Positions 37,391 to 49,960 of a DNA stretch of 64,000 bases are shown piece by piece. Made by a program: the position numbers and the translations under genes. The notes below the pieces were generated by a model. It was given only the letters and a program-made list of their open reading frames with translations, ran no database searches and had not been told where the DNA came from. The stretch is from contig NW_004450563.1 of assembly GCF_000321225.1 (NCBI RefSeq), positions 717,329 through 781,328 of the forward strand. Direction: 5' to 3'. Positions within the stretch are counted from its first letter, which is position 1, and the number at the start of each line of letters is the position of its first letter. Source of the stretch: Odobenus rosmarus divergens (Eukaryota > Chordata > Mammalia > Carnivora > Odobenidae).

Positions 37391-38750
37391 CCTCTGCCCT
37401 AGGCTCTCTGTAAAGCCTGCTTTATTCATGTGTCATTCTAGAAGAGTATACTTAGGGAAGCTCAGGTGATGACTGAGGTTAAATTTCTGCCAGTTTGGTA
37501 GAATGGGAGCTTGTATCAATTTTAATTTGTTCAAGTTAAATAATAAAGTGTATTTATGCAGACAGTAGTTCCTTGATTGAGATTTATAACATACATTTCT
37601 GGAAAGAATGACACAATAAACATTCTAAAATATCTCAGCCTAAAAATTAGCTGGATGAGAGGAAAGTTGAGTTATTAGTTTTGTATTTTTGTTTGCAGAT
37701 ACATAAAATCATTTTAGACAGATATATTACATAAATACTAGAGGCAAGAAGAAGAGCATAAACTAGAAATGAAGGAAATAAAATCTGTCTTAAGCATGGG
37801 TAATATGTGAAGTCTTTAACCAGCTATTTTTTATATATTACCAGGGATAGGTAAGGGATAGTGGATGGGATAGGAAACATGATGTAGGGAAGAGACGATT
37901 AAGACACATTCCTGAACTTTAAAATGTTTCATATAGTCAACCTGGCTGTTATATACAGAAAGTTTCTATTTAAACTTTGTAGTACACAAGTATATAATTT
38001 GAAGAAATCTATTTGAAAAACACAAAACAGTTTACAGATCAATTCGAAAGCATTAAGAACAAACCAGGGCAAATGAGGAAAACTAAGGGCAAATTTTGGT
38101 AGCTCAGCTTCACTTAAGCAGTAATTGAACATTAAAAAGTTTTTTTAAATTAATCCAAATTACAATTTATGAGATCTTTAGATTTGGATCTTCACTCTCT
38201 TTGCAGGATTTGGCCATAATGAGTAGATTTTCCACTTTAGTTAAAAATGCAATAGGATTCTGCAGTTATAATTCAAGTTGACATATGACATATGTCATAG
38301 GGTAGTTTGGTCCAAACCACTTATAAGTCGTACATATGAACTGGGTTAATGACCTAAAGTATTTTAATGGAATTTAGATGTCATATAAACCATTCCATGA
38401 AAAAATTTTAAAAAGCTGGATTGAGTTTGGCAAATGAACTTGTTTTTTCAAATGTTTCCTTTCATGTTGGAATGAAATGATGCAAAAGAAAAGGCAAGTC
38501 CACTCAAAAAAGTTCTCCTATGTCTCCATGTTTCATAAGAATTTGATTAGTCTAGAAGTCGATGGTCTAGAAGTAGAGGAAGCTAATGGTTTTGAATAAT
38601 GCATTTTCTAGTACTTTTATGGAGTGATTACAATTATTTATTTACTTAATGTCACTTTATTATCTAGTAGAACACAGTTAACTAAGTCCAGAAGTTTTCT
38701 TACAGTTTTGCTTATCACAAATTAATTGTGTTTCTTTAAACAAACACCAA
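37391..38750. other. unassigned non-coding DNA
   Basis: No gene, RNA or repeat is recognised. Confidence 0.4.
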
Positions 38751-38754
38751 TTTT

Positions 38755-38816
38755 TGTATTAAATATTTCCTGTGTACTTAATATATGCTAGCTACTCTTA
38801 CTGATTAATATCAAAT
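38755..38816 (+). repeat. MIR fragment
   Basis: 'tttcctgtgtacttaatata' and 'tgctagctactcttactgat' resemble the MIR core (ttactatgtgccaggcactg). It is cut on the right by a SINE. Confidence 0.35.
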
Positions 38817-39022
38817 TTTTAAAAAAGATGTATTTATTTTGAGAGTGTGGATATGTGCGCGCAAGTTGGGGGAGGGGCAGAGGGAGAGAGAGAAAAGCCT
38901 CAAGCAGACTCCCTAATGAGTGCAGAGCTCCTCCTGCGACTGGATCCCACAGGCCCTCAGATCATGACCTGAGCCGAAACCAAGAGCCCCCGCTTAACCA
39001 ACTGAGCCACACAGGCGCCCCT
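38817..39022 (-). mobile_element. CAN-SINE, diverged, minus strand
   Basis: Poly-A/T boundary then 'aaagatgtatttattttgag', GA-rich tract, 'tcatgacctgagccgaaacc', ending 'gagccacacaggcgccc'. Higher divergence suggests an older copy. Confidence 0.9.
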
Positions 39023-40145
39023 GTCTTGTAGTTAAGCTGTCAGATATTTACTAGTAAAACTGGGCATCATGTAATAGAGGATAATGATAAAGTTTTAAGA
39101 ATTCAAATAGAGGATATTGAAATAAAGGAAGCAGGAAGGACTGAATGTCTACCATGGACTTAACACATTAAGAAAAAAAGAAAAACAAAGGCAATGGGAT
39201 ATCAAACTTTGTCAGTTACTGTAAATTAGAAAAGAGGAATCAGAGATGCCAGAGAAAAGAACAAGTATATAGAATCATGATTATGTAGGAAAAAGAATGT
39301 CTTAGATAGCTTTTCGAACAGATGTCATTACCCATGGCATACTGGCTTTTTTGTGCACGGTGTGATTTTGAGCATAGGAATATTTGCTATGTTTAATCAT
39401 CCTAGAGCTGTGCACACAGGCTGGTGGAAAAAGAATTACCTTATTTGATATGAATACTGTAAGTGAACAAACTGCAATGAGAACAAAGATAAGGAACAAG
39501 CTAATCTTTAAATGCTAAGAGAAAAATGCAGCACCCAGGCTAGTTCTTGCATATATAACATGTTGAGAACTATGGGGAAGTTTAAGCAGGGCCTTTCTTT
39601 AGGGCCTCCTATGTTAAAGTGTCAGAACAATTTTACCTAGCGAGAAGATGACACTTGATAGAAATGGTTTTCTGGGGCAAGGGTGTTTCTAAGTAGAGTG
39701 AGCCATAGATGAGATTTACTTCCCATAAATGATCAATGTGTTTTTATTACCAACTTGTACTTGGCAATATTGACTCAACTTCTACACAGCTCCACAATGC
39801 TGAAAAGGGCAGAATTTGATCTAGCAAAATGTGGTAGCTTTGCAACCTCATCCTCTGCAATCTACTTGGTTTCTTCCCATCTTCCCTACCTGCTGTGATC
39901 TCTTTTATCTATCTGTGGGATAGATAAATTTCAAATTCTCACTTTACATTGAATCTTTGTGTGTCTGATACCTTAGGAAAAGCATTTGTGCTTTATAATC
40001 ATGTATTTGTATTTTTTTTTCTTTTTCTGTATTGGTTGACTCAGGACTATTTCAACTTCCATATTTGCCTTGTCAATATCAAGATATCATTTCAAAACAT
40101 GTGAATATTATTAGAATATATAAAACCCAATATACATTGTACAAC
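39023..40145. other. unassigned non-coding DNA
   Basis: No gene or repeat is recognised. Confidence 0.4.
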
Positions 40146-40480
40146 ATGATTTTTTAAGGTCTGATAGTGTGATGATTTCATATATATACATATTGTGAAA
40201 TGTATACAACAATTAATTAACACATGGATCTACTCACGTAGTTTTCATTATGTGTGGGCATGGGGGGCAGGTTGAGAACCCTTAAGATCTATTTTCTTAA
40301 CAAATTTCAAGGACATAATACAGTATTTTTAGCCCTAATCACCATGCTATACACTAGACACCGGAACTTATCATATAAGTAAAAGTTTATACCCTTTGAC
40401 TATACAGTTTTTTCATATACAATTTGCCAGTCATAACTCAATAAAACTTGAAAAATGTTAAATAAATAAATTAAAAGTCA
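40146..40480 (+). mobile_element. L1MA/MB-type 3' end, sense
   Basis: 'gatagtgtgatgatttcata', 'cattgtgaaatgtatacaac', 'cttaagatctattttcttaa', 'caaatttcaaggacataata', 'caccatgctatacactagac' and 'gtttataccctttgactata' follow the order of a well-known mammalian L1 3' UTR. Confidence 0.8.
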
Positions 40481-43155
40481 AGGAAAAAATAAAAAAATAT
40501 AGAAATGTTGTTATTGTTTAAAGGACCATGGATTATGTATGTCAGCTTCTATGATGCTTATAGGTAAAAACAATTAAGGAGTTTCTACCCATAGTGTCAT
40601 CCAGTGTATTAATTCCCAGCATATTACTATTTCCAAAGGGGAAGATTTTTCAGTATAATATTCCACCACAAACTATTTTCATACAAAACAATATGATATG
40701 TTACCTTAACAGCTACAAGTGCCTTGAGAAGAACAAACATCTTACAAAGTCAGATACATAGAGCTGCAGGGCTAAGAAAACATGAAGGACAGCACATACA
40801 AACAGCCAATACCTTTCACTATCTTAGTGAAAATAAGTACATAAATCCTAGAGGTGTGGCAAAAGATGCTTATTGTTAACAAGAAAAGCAGAGAGTGGAT
40901 TTAATTCTTCTATCCTTTGCCATAGAAATTAAGGAGAGATATATTATACATTTAAGCAAGAGAGATAAAATATTTTACTCGAGACCACCCAGCTGGTAAT
41001 TTGATTGAGCTAAGGTTTGAAACCAGGTGTCTTTGTTAACTATATTCAAAAATTTATTTCCAAAGAAGAAAATTTGGCAGAAAATGGTGAGGGTATAAGA
41101 GAGTATCAAGAGAAGCATAATGAAGAGGCATACAAACCAGTCTATGGCAGAGTTTTATCTTACCCACATGTTGTAGAGTTCTTTGTGGTTTCTAATGAGG
41201 AGAAAGAAAAATAGGGGGTAATATAATCTTGCTATTGTTTTCATTGTATATGATTGAAGCTAAGTCATTTCATTGTTTTATATAATCATGATTAGATTAA
41301 TTGTTATAGTTCTTGTTCTTTACTAAAATCTTAAAGCATCTCAATCTTTTTTCTTTAAGAAATGTTTGAGATGAATGAGTAGCTGAGTAAGATGGAATGA
41401 GGGAGTCCTGACAGTGATGACTCTCTGTACGCTGTGGGAAATATTAGGTAAGTAGCTCTACAAAATGCGGCTTTAATAAGGTTTTTTTTCTGTTACTGTG
41501 CTACATATTACATATTCATAAACTTTTAAATGTTTTTCTTTCCCAAAAGTTCTTTGGTAAGTAGATATTAGAAATTAGAAAATATTTCCCCCATAGTAGT
41601 AATGTTATTAAGAGTATTCGTATTTTCAAACCATCTCCCAAATCATTACTTACTCTAAAGTGTAGTAATAAAACATAATAGAAAACAACTCTCATGCAAT
41701 ATTACTAATTAGACAAAACAGAAAACAATAAAATGTAATAAGAAGTAATTTATCTTGATGCTGATATGCAACCATTAGCAAGACCCTAGTGAAAAGAAAA
41801 TAAGGAAGTAGAAGAAAACATTTTTACATTTACAGAAGGAGACTTTGGGCATTTTTAAAGGCTTTAATGTACTATTATTATTATTGTTGTTGTTAATTAT
41901 TTCCTTTTCTTGATTCAACTTTTAAAATTTTGAAAACCATTATCTGGTCATTTTATGTTGTGCTGTTATAGATTCTTACGTATAAGACAATTCAATGATT
42001 TTAATAGATTTTTTTTATTGTTCTGGCATGATTGAAGTTATCAAGTGATCTATATTATTGCACTCAAAATAGAAATAGCATCTAGTAACTGAATCAGAGA
42101 GAAAAGTGAGTTGAGCAAATATTCTTATATTTTGTAATGAATAGTGATGGTATTTTTATACTAGCAGTTTTCTTGTTATCTGCTTCTAAATCTTTGCTAA
42201 TTAGAATGGCAAGTCAGTTGTGGAAAGGGTAAGCAATACAACAGTAGTTATTGAACTTTGAAGTTTAGCAATAGGGAACTAAGATGATAGAGGGGGTAAA
42301 TTGTCTTTTATCTCTCAGGTTGCTGGTATAACATATTTCAGTGAATAGACACTGAGTATCAACAGAACACTTGCAGATTAGACTCTTACAGATTTTTAAA
42401 AAATTATTATCATTAATTCTAACTACTAATATTCCAAGGAGTGTTGTATAGAGTTTTGTGGTCAAAACACTTTTCCATGAGTTATATCACTCTCTCATGG
42501 AATTTTGGAATAGTTTGAAGGTTTGGTTTTGTTTTGTCTTACACCAGACAAATGCCAGTAAAGAGAAGGAGAATAGCCCACTTCCAACAGACAGAATTAT
42601 GACAGGCCTTAGGAAGTAGAATTCTAGCAATAGTGAGGGAAATCTAAAACTCCTCATTCATAGACAGAACTTTGGGGACCACTTCAGAAGGGGACCAGTG
42701 GGAAACACAGGCTGGAGTAGGAAGGATCATAAGAGGGAGGGGCTTGAGAAAGGATGCTTTAAATTTAAAGCCAGGGTTGTCAAGACCTATGTTTACATAG
42801 CTTTGTATGCATGAAATGGATTGAATCATCACAGAAAAGACTTTGGACATTGAAATATAGCTTAAAAACCAGTGTTCAGATTTCAAACTGGGAATTATAG
42901 ATAAGGATGGGCCAAGATACTACTGCAAAGGTAAACTAAGTAGACATTAGAAGCAAAGCCAGCAGAAAATTGGTAGACATTTTGTCTTAACCTAACCTGA
43001 TGACTGCCTGCTAAAACAACAAAAATCAATATTATCTACAATTGTAAACAGGACCCAGAATCACATGACATTTCAAATGACAAGGATACATACCAAAATT
43101 TTTATAATATAATTTTAATAATTTAATATTTATAATCTCAACAGCTCAAATCTCA
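40481..43155. other. unassigned non-coding DNA
   Basis: No gene or repeat can be assigned by eye. A small tandem duplication of 'ctcaacagctcaaat' lies at about 43136-43170. Confidence 0.4.
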
Positions 43156-43159
43156 ATCT

Positions 43160-45062
43160 CAACAGCTCAAATGTGGGAATTATAATGTAAAACATGAAAA
43201 GAAATTTAAAAAGAGAATTTTAGGAACCAGTAGAACAATGTCAAAAATTCTAATATTCATGTGATAGGAGTCTGAGAAGGAGAAGACAGATTGCTGCAGA
43301 CAAAAAACAATTAATAATTGAAAAAGTCCGATATTTGGTTAAAAATAAAAATTTGCATATTCAGGAGCACAGCAAACCCCAAATAAAGAAATCCAAACCA
43401 AGTGACATCATAACCAAATATCTGAAACCAAAAATAAAGAAAAAATCTTGTTAGCATTCAGAAAAAAGCAACACATTACGTATAGGGAAACTGGTTAGAA
43501 TAATTTAGCAGATTTCTGATCAAAAGCCATTGAGTCAAGAAGACAATGGGATAACTTTTTTCAAGTACTGAAACAAAAGAATTATCAGTCAGTAAATATC
43601 CTTCAGAAGTATAGGTAAAATAAAATACCTCAAATGAAGGAAAATAGTATTTATTATAATAGTGTTTTAAAAGAAATGCTAAAGGGAATTCCTCATGTAG
43701 ATGGAAGGAGATAGCAGAGGGCATCCTGAAATGTCAGGGATGAATGAAAACCAACATAGATTTTAAATTACTGGGTGAATAAATTATTTTTCAACTCTGG
43801 AGTTTGTAAAAAATGGAAATCTGTTAAAGGCAAAATGATGATATCATCTGATGGGATTCTTAATGTACATAGCTGTAATAGATCTGAAAACTGTATCATA
43901 ATGGGAAAAGATAAAGGGACATATATATTGTAAAGTTTGTATGTTTTATTTGAAGTAACAAAATATTAATTTTGAGTTGGATATGTAATGTTTAAAAGAA
44001 TATTAAGTTTCCTGAAACAACCACAAAAACATTTTAACAATATATAGTCAGAGTGTTAAGAGATAAAGTAAAATGGAATTCTGAAAAAAATGTACAAATA
44101 TTTCAAAACAAAGAAGTAGACATAGTAGTAGAAACAGGAACAAAATCCAAAAGAGATGATGATAATAATAATAATAACCATATTAATTATCACGTTAAAT
44201 GTTCTAGACACATGAATGGTCTAAACATTTAAATGTCAGAGATTGTCAGATTGGAAGTAAAGTTTCAAGTCAATAATTTAAGTGTTACTTAGAAAATGAA
44301 ACCAAAAAAATTCAGACATTTAAACGAAAGGAAGCAATTAGGAGAAAAGCAAAATAAGTAAAATTTTAAAAAGAAAAATAATAGAAAAAATAATGGAAAA
44401 TATGGCTTTTCAAAATGATCAATAAAATTGATAAGCCTGAAGCAACATTGATTAAATAAATAAATACATAAATAAAAGCAATGACACAATCAATATCTAG
44501 ACTAAATATCACTAATGAACCTACAAACCTTAAGAAGCTAATACAAATAATGGGGTGATTTAACAAATGTGTAAGTGTAGTAAAAGAAATGTAAGGCATT
44601 TAGATCAGAAAGGACAATATTAAACAATCCCTATTGAAAGCATAATTATGCAGAAAATCCCATGACTCTGCAAAAAAGCTCTTAAAACTAATGAGTTAAT
44701 TTAACAAGATAAATATATAAATGTCAACCATATATTTATATAGTAACAATAAAATGTTGGAAACAATATTTAAAATATCAGTACCATTTACAATAACTCT
44801 AGAAAAAATGAAATACTTAGATATAAATCTAACAAAATGTGTGTAGGACCCATATGCCTAAAACTATAAAATGTTGATGAAAGAAATCAAATATGACATA
44901 AATAAAAGAAGAGACGTAGTATGTCATGGGTAGGAAGATTTATATAGTTAAGATTTTAATTCTTCCTAGTTTGATCTTTGGATTTAATACAATTCGAATT
45001 AAAAAGAAAAAGCAGAAAGGCTAATGTAGATATTGACAAACTATTTGCAAAATTTATATAAA
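43160..45062 (+). mobile_element. old L1 body, sense (ORF1-like to ORF2), decayed
   Basis: 'gtgataggagtctgagaagg', 'ttcaggagcacagcaaaccc', 'gatcaaaagccattgagtca' and 'tcagtaccatttacaataac', then 'gaaatacttagatataaatc' and 'tggatttaatacaattcgaa', are ordered sense-strand L1 landmarks. It continues after the SINE at 45079 and again after the DNA transposon at 45966, so one old L1 spans about 43.2-46.9 kb. Confidence 0.65.
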
Positions 45063-45078
45063 AAAAGCAAAGTTTATA

Positions 45079-45255
45079 GGGATGCCTGTGTGGCTCAGTT
45101 GATTAAACATCTTACTCTTGATTTCGCCTCACGTCATGATCTCAGAGTAGTGAGATCTAGCCCTGTATCAGGCTCTGCGCTGGGCATGGGGCCTATTTAA
45201 GATTCTCTCTCTCCTTCTCCTCCTGCCCCTCCCACCCCAAAAATAATAATACTGA
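45079..45255 (+). mobile_element. CAN-SINE, diverged, inside L1
   Basis: Head 'gggatgcctgtgtggctcag', body 'catgatctcagagtagtgag', CT tract, A-rich tail. It interrupts the L1 ORF2 region. Confidence 0.88.
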
Positions 45256-45965
45256 AAAAATAAAATACAGGAGTTGTCATTAAAAACAAAATGTATAGCC
45301 AAAAATGAGTGAAACAATAATGAATAGCCAAGAATTCTGAAAAATGTATCAATTTGGAGGACTCATACCACCACTCACTCACACCAATTTCAAGATTTAT
45401 TATAAAGTTGAAGTGGTTATGATAGGGTGATATTAGCTAAAGAATAGATATGTAGGTCAATGAAACAGAGTAGAAAATCCAGAATTGTACCTGCACAAAT
45501 ATATCAGCTGATTCTTGGCAAAAGTGCAATAGTAAATCAATAGCAAAAAGGCAATATTTTCAATAATTAGTTTTAGAACAAGTAGACATGCATGTTCAAT
45601 AAAAGGAACATCAACCTATACCTCATAATGCATAGAAAAATTAAAACAAATCATAAACCAAGCGTAAAATGTTAAACTATAGACTCTTTAAGGAAAGCCT
45701 AGGAGAAAATCTTTATGACCTCATTTTAGACCAATTCTTCTCAGATACAACACGAAAAGCAGATCCATAAACAGCAACAAACAAAACCTGCAAATTAAAC
45801 TTCATCAAAATTGAAATATTTTACTCTATAAAGAACACTTTGCTCTTTGTACAAACACTTTGTAAAGAGAATTAAAAAGCAAGCCACAAACAGGGAGTCT
45901 CTGCAAATTACATATCAGACAGAAGATTTATATCCAGAATATATGAAGAATGCTCAAAGTAAGTA
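45256..45965 (+). mobile_element. L1 ORF2 continuation, sense
   Basis: 'caatgaaacagagtagaaaa', 'tgattcttggcaaaagtgca', 'taaaggaaagcctaggagaa'-like wording at 45690-45706, 'ttaaacttcatcaaaattga' and 'atatccagaatatatgaaga' are L1 ORF2 C-terminal landmarks. Stops and frameshifts abolish coding. Confidence 0.75.
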
Positions 45966-46607
45966 CATTTGATTTTAATTATCTATGATAGTTCTGTCTG
46001 TAGAGTCATCACAGACACTGAATTACTGAACAGAGAACATTGTTCCTAGGGGAAATACAGGGTTCAGTTGCTAAGGAGTCTCTGATTAAAACATTTTCTT
46101 TAACTGACCAATACATAACCTTGTTTTATATGTGTTTCTGCTTTAAGACATCTTATTTAATACACAGTGTTGAAAAATTAAAATTGAAATAACAGCCAAC
46201 AGCACCATAATGCATATCTGGAGAAAGCTTACCTAGCTTATGCCTTTTCTCCGTAAGGCACATAGTATCTTTCTCACACTCATGAACATTACGCATCATT
46301 TCAGCATTACAGTTGAAGGACGTTTTAATCAGTGAAATCACCAACAAAACACACAAAAAATGTGAAAAGCATTGCATTAAATACACTGTCAAAAGTAAAC
46401 TTGAGTCTGAAAGCTAAAACAATGAGGTAGACGGTGCCTGTACCTCACCTGGGAACACGCATTTTGAGTGAATCGAATTTTTTACTGCTCTGCACACATG
46501 GATGTATACAAATGATGTTGAGTATTGATTTCAGAATTACTAATACATTTTCACAAATACGCTAATTTGCAAATACAGAATCTGTGAATAATGAAAATTG
46601 ACTATAA
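45966..46607 (+). mobile_element. Tigger/MER2-like DNA transposon (non-autonomous), inside L1
   Basis: Ordered marks of a pogo/Tigger-group element: 'gacactgaattactgaacag', 'cctaggggaaatacagggtt', 'accttgttttatatgtgttt', 'acattacgcatcatttcagc', 'gaaatcaccaacaaaacaca', and a right end 'gaatctgtgaataatgaaaa' + 'ttgacta'. L1 ORF2 resumes right after it, so this is an insertion into L1. No transposase frame is seen. The family name is from memory of consensus wording. Confidence 0.6.
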
Positions 46608-46895
46608 ATTAACAACCCAGTAAAAATATTGGCGAAAGTTTTGTGCAGATATTTAAACAAATATATATATACAAATAGCAAAGCACATGGAAGTTGTTCA
46701 ACCTTATTAGTCATTTGAAAGAATTAAAGTTCAAAATTAGACACCATTACACAACTAAAAGATCTAAAATTTACATATATTTGCATAAATTATATATACA
46801 CACAGGCATAACAATATCAAAAGTTAGGATTCAGAGCAATTGGAATTCTCATGCATTGATAATAAGATGCAAAATGTTATAGGTACCCTAGGGAA
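46608..46895 (+). mobile_element. L1 ORF2 end, sense (resumed)
   Basis: 'taaattaacaacccagtaaa', 'agcacatggaagttgttcaa', 'ttagtcatttgaaagaatta' and 'tcaaaattagacaccattac' continue the same ORF2 after the DNA transposon. Confidence 0.7.
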
Positions 46896-46909
46896 ACTAT
46901 TTTGTTTGT

Positions 46910-47941
46910 TCTATTTGTTTTGTTCTTTTTCACTTTGCTATTCTTTTTCTACCTACTTAAGGCAAAGATGAGGTCATTGATTTGAGACTTATTTTTATTC
47001 TCTATTGCAGATGTTTTGTTTTACAAATTTTAACTCCTGAGTGTAGCTCTAGCCCATATTTTGATACATTGTGTTTTCATTTTTATTCAGATTAAAATGC
47101 TTTATCTTTCCCTTTTAATTTCTCGTTTGACTCATGGGATATTTAGAAATGTGTTAATTATTTTCCAAATAAGCTACAGAAGTATTTTAGAGATCTTTCT
47201 ACCATTGACTGATAATTTTTCAGAAAATGTGCTTTGTATTATTTGAATCTTTTAAATTTGATGCCTGTTTTATTGTCCAAAAAACTGTCTTTCTTGGTAA
47301 ACTTTCCATGCACACTTGAAAAGAATGCATTTTCTGTTGTCATTGGGTGAAGTATACCAAAAATGCTTAGTAAGTCATCTTGGAAGATGGTATTATTCAT
47401 CTTTTCTATATATTTTGTGATTTTCTGTCTATTTGTTCTATCAGTTATTGAGAGGGCAATATTGGCATTTGTGCCTGTAATCGTGGATTTGTCTATTTCT
47501 GTTTGCAGTGTTATCAGTGTTCTCATACATTTTAAAGCTACATTACTAGTGCATAAATATTTAGTATCTTTATTTCTTGTTGATGAATTGATTCCCTTAT
47601 AAAGAAATAAGCTTCTTTATTCCTGGTAATTTCCTTCCGTGTTGCATCATTTTCAGTACTTTTAATTTTACCATATTTGTGTTGTGAAGTGTGTTTCTTA
47701 TAGGCAGCACATACCCAGTCTTTTTCAAATGCACACTAATAATCTCTGCCTTTTAGTTGGTATATTTTAAATACTTACATTTAATGTGAACATTGATAAG
47801 GTTAGGTTTAATTCTAAATCCTTGTTATTTGTGTGTATATGTTTCATTTGTTCTTGTACTCCCATTTCTCTCGTTTTTTAAAAAAATAAGTGCCTTTTAT
47901 GATTAATTTCATCTCTTTTGGTGGTCTATTAATTATTCTCA
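46910..47941 (-). mobile_element. old L1 ORF2 5' part, antisense
   Basis: Plus-strand view of antisense ORF2: 'aactttccatgcacacttga', 'aaagaatgcattttctgttg', 'ttctatcagttattgagagg', 'tgatgaattgattcccttat', 'ttataggcagcacataccca' and 'aataatctctgccttttagt'. The frames at 47239-47526 (minus) and 47363-47602 (plus) are remnants and shadows. Confidence 0.7.
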
Positions 47942-48470
47942 AAGAAAAATTGACTGGATGGGTTGAAACAAGCATGGAAGATTTTACTCAAGATTACTAC
48001 AATATAGAGCAAGACTATTACAAAGGAGAGATTGCACTCAAGTCCACTAAAACAAATGGGAGAGTTTTTAAGTGCTGAGGTGAGCTAGGAAAAATACTGG
48101 AGGCCTTTAGGGGGGAAGTTGCTCAATGAGATTAAGACACCTGTGTTTGTTAATTGGTGCTTAAAGAAGTTAGGCCTCTTTGAAGCCTTCCGCAGAAACT
48201 GGGAGATTGGGGGTACTATTTTTTGATGATTATATTTCAAAGGAATGGCTCTCAGGTACTTGTGAAAGATATTACTGGGGGTAAAACTGGCAAGACACCA
48301 GGAGAATATTTACATCTTGAAAAGGCAGAAAAGGAATTTACATTTGCAAGTTTCATAGAATAAATGATCAAGGAAAAGGAAGGTCAGGGGCCTATAGTCA
48401 AAAAGAAACCTATCTAAAATTTAGTCAAACTGAGGGGAACATTAAGACCATCTTGGTCAATATAACTTTA
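47942..48470. mobile_element. unclassified insertion splitting an antisense L1
   Basis: L1 antisense sequence stops near 47941 and resumes near 48470. Between them is about 530 bp of unlike composition ('ggttgaaacaagcatggaag', 'ggcctttaggggggaagttg', 'gacacctgtgtttgttaatt'), with LTR-like wording that I cannot name. Confidence 0.4.
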
Positions 48471-49960
48471 CTTCATTTCAGTGGTTGCTTTAGTATATAT
48501 CCAAAATTTATCAGTCTACCTTTTAGTGATACTATACCACTTCAGGTACTGTACCACTTCAGGTACTGTATAAGAAGCTTAATTTGCGTATTTTCATTAA
48601 ACCATTCTTTTGTACTACCAGTGTGATATATTTTATTTTTACGTACATTGTAAACCCCATACTCCATTGTTATCATTTCTGTTTAAGCATTCAATTCTAT
48701 TTTAATAAGATTTACTAATAAAAACATTGTTTACATACAAAATTAATATCTTCATTGCTCTACCTTCCTTTGTATAAATTTATATTTTGTCATGGCGTCA
48801 TTTCCCTTTAGTGTAAAAGACTTTCTGTAACATTCTTGTAGTGTAGATCTCTGATTTCTTTTAGATTTGGATAGTTTTAGATAATTTATTTTTCTTTGTT
48901 TTCTATTTTGGTAACCTTTATTTGTTTCCTGCAGTTTCCAATCTATTATTAATCTCCTAGAGTGTAGTATTATCATATCCATTATAATTTTCATCTCTCA
49001 GGAGTTCAGTTTGTGTTTTTCAATATCTTTAGTGCTTCTATTTAAGTTTCTGAACTTATGAAAGATAGACATAATAATAGTGTTAATGCTTTGGCCTTCT
49101 AATTCTAACATTTCTGTCACTTTTGGGTCCGTTTTGATTGATTGATTTTTCTCATTATTATGAATTGCATTTTTCTGCCTTTTGGTATGCCTGGTATTTT
49201 TTGTTTGGATGTCAGATATTATTAATACTTTGTTAGTTGTTGGATATTGTTTTGTATTATTGCTGTTTTTGAGGTTGGCCGGGTGTAGTTATTTGGAACT
49301 AGTTTGGTCCTTTTACATATCGCTTTTAGGGTTATTTGGTTAGATGATAGCTCAGCCTGAATAATCATCCTCACTTCCATTACTAAACTCTTCTGAATCC
49401 TTTATTTAATGCCTTATGAGTCATGAGGTTTCTCATCTGTCTAAGAGAATGATGTCCTATGTGAGCACTGGATACGGTTCCCTCTACTCTCCTCAGATGG
49501 TTCTTTCCACTGTCTTAGGTTGTTTCCCCACAGCATGATTAATTGATTAATATTCAGCTGCATACACAAGGGGGACCATCTTCAGGTCTCTGGAATTTTC
49601 TCTCTGTGTAGTTCTTTCCTCTCAGGGACTTCGTCTTTCTTACTTAAGATGTCTTAGTCTCTATGTTCTCTCAGCTCCAGCTCCTAAAATTAACATGCCT
49701 ACCAGGCTCCAACTGGCTTTCCTCTCCCTTTACCATTGGTCAGAAACTCTATCAACAGAGTAAGCTGATGTAGTTTCAGGGCTTGTTTCCCATTTCTCAG
49801 TGTTGATTATATTTAATTTCCTGATGTTTAATGTCCAGTCTGATGCCTGATGTCTTGAAAACCACATTTTTAAAAAAATTTTGTTTATTTTGGATTGTTT
49901 CAAGTAGGAGGTTAAATACATTTTGGCCAGTGGTAGTTTCAAACATATTTTTTTATTATT
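48471..49960 (-). mobile_element. old L1M/HAL1 5' part, antisense
   Basis: Resumes with 'ttcagtggttgctttagtat' and 'actataccacttcaggtact', then 'tctccatctctcag'-type linker wording, 'ttctgccttttggtatgcct' and 'ttggatgtcagatattatta', and ends in a GC-richer stretch (49580-49860) resembling the antisense 5' part of ancient L1. No coding capacity remains. Confidence 0.5.
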
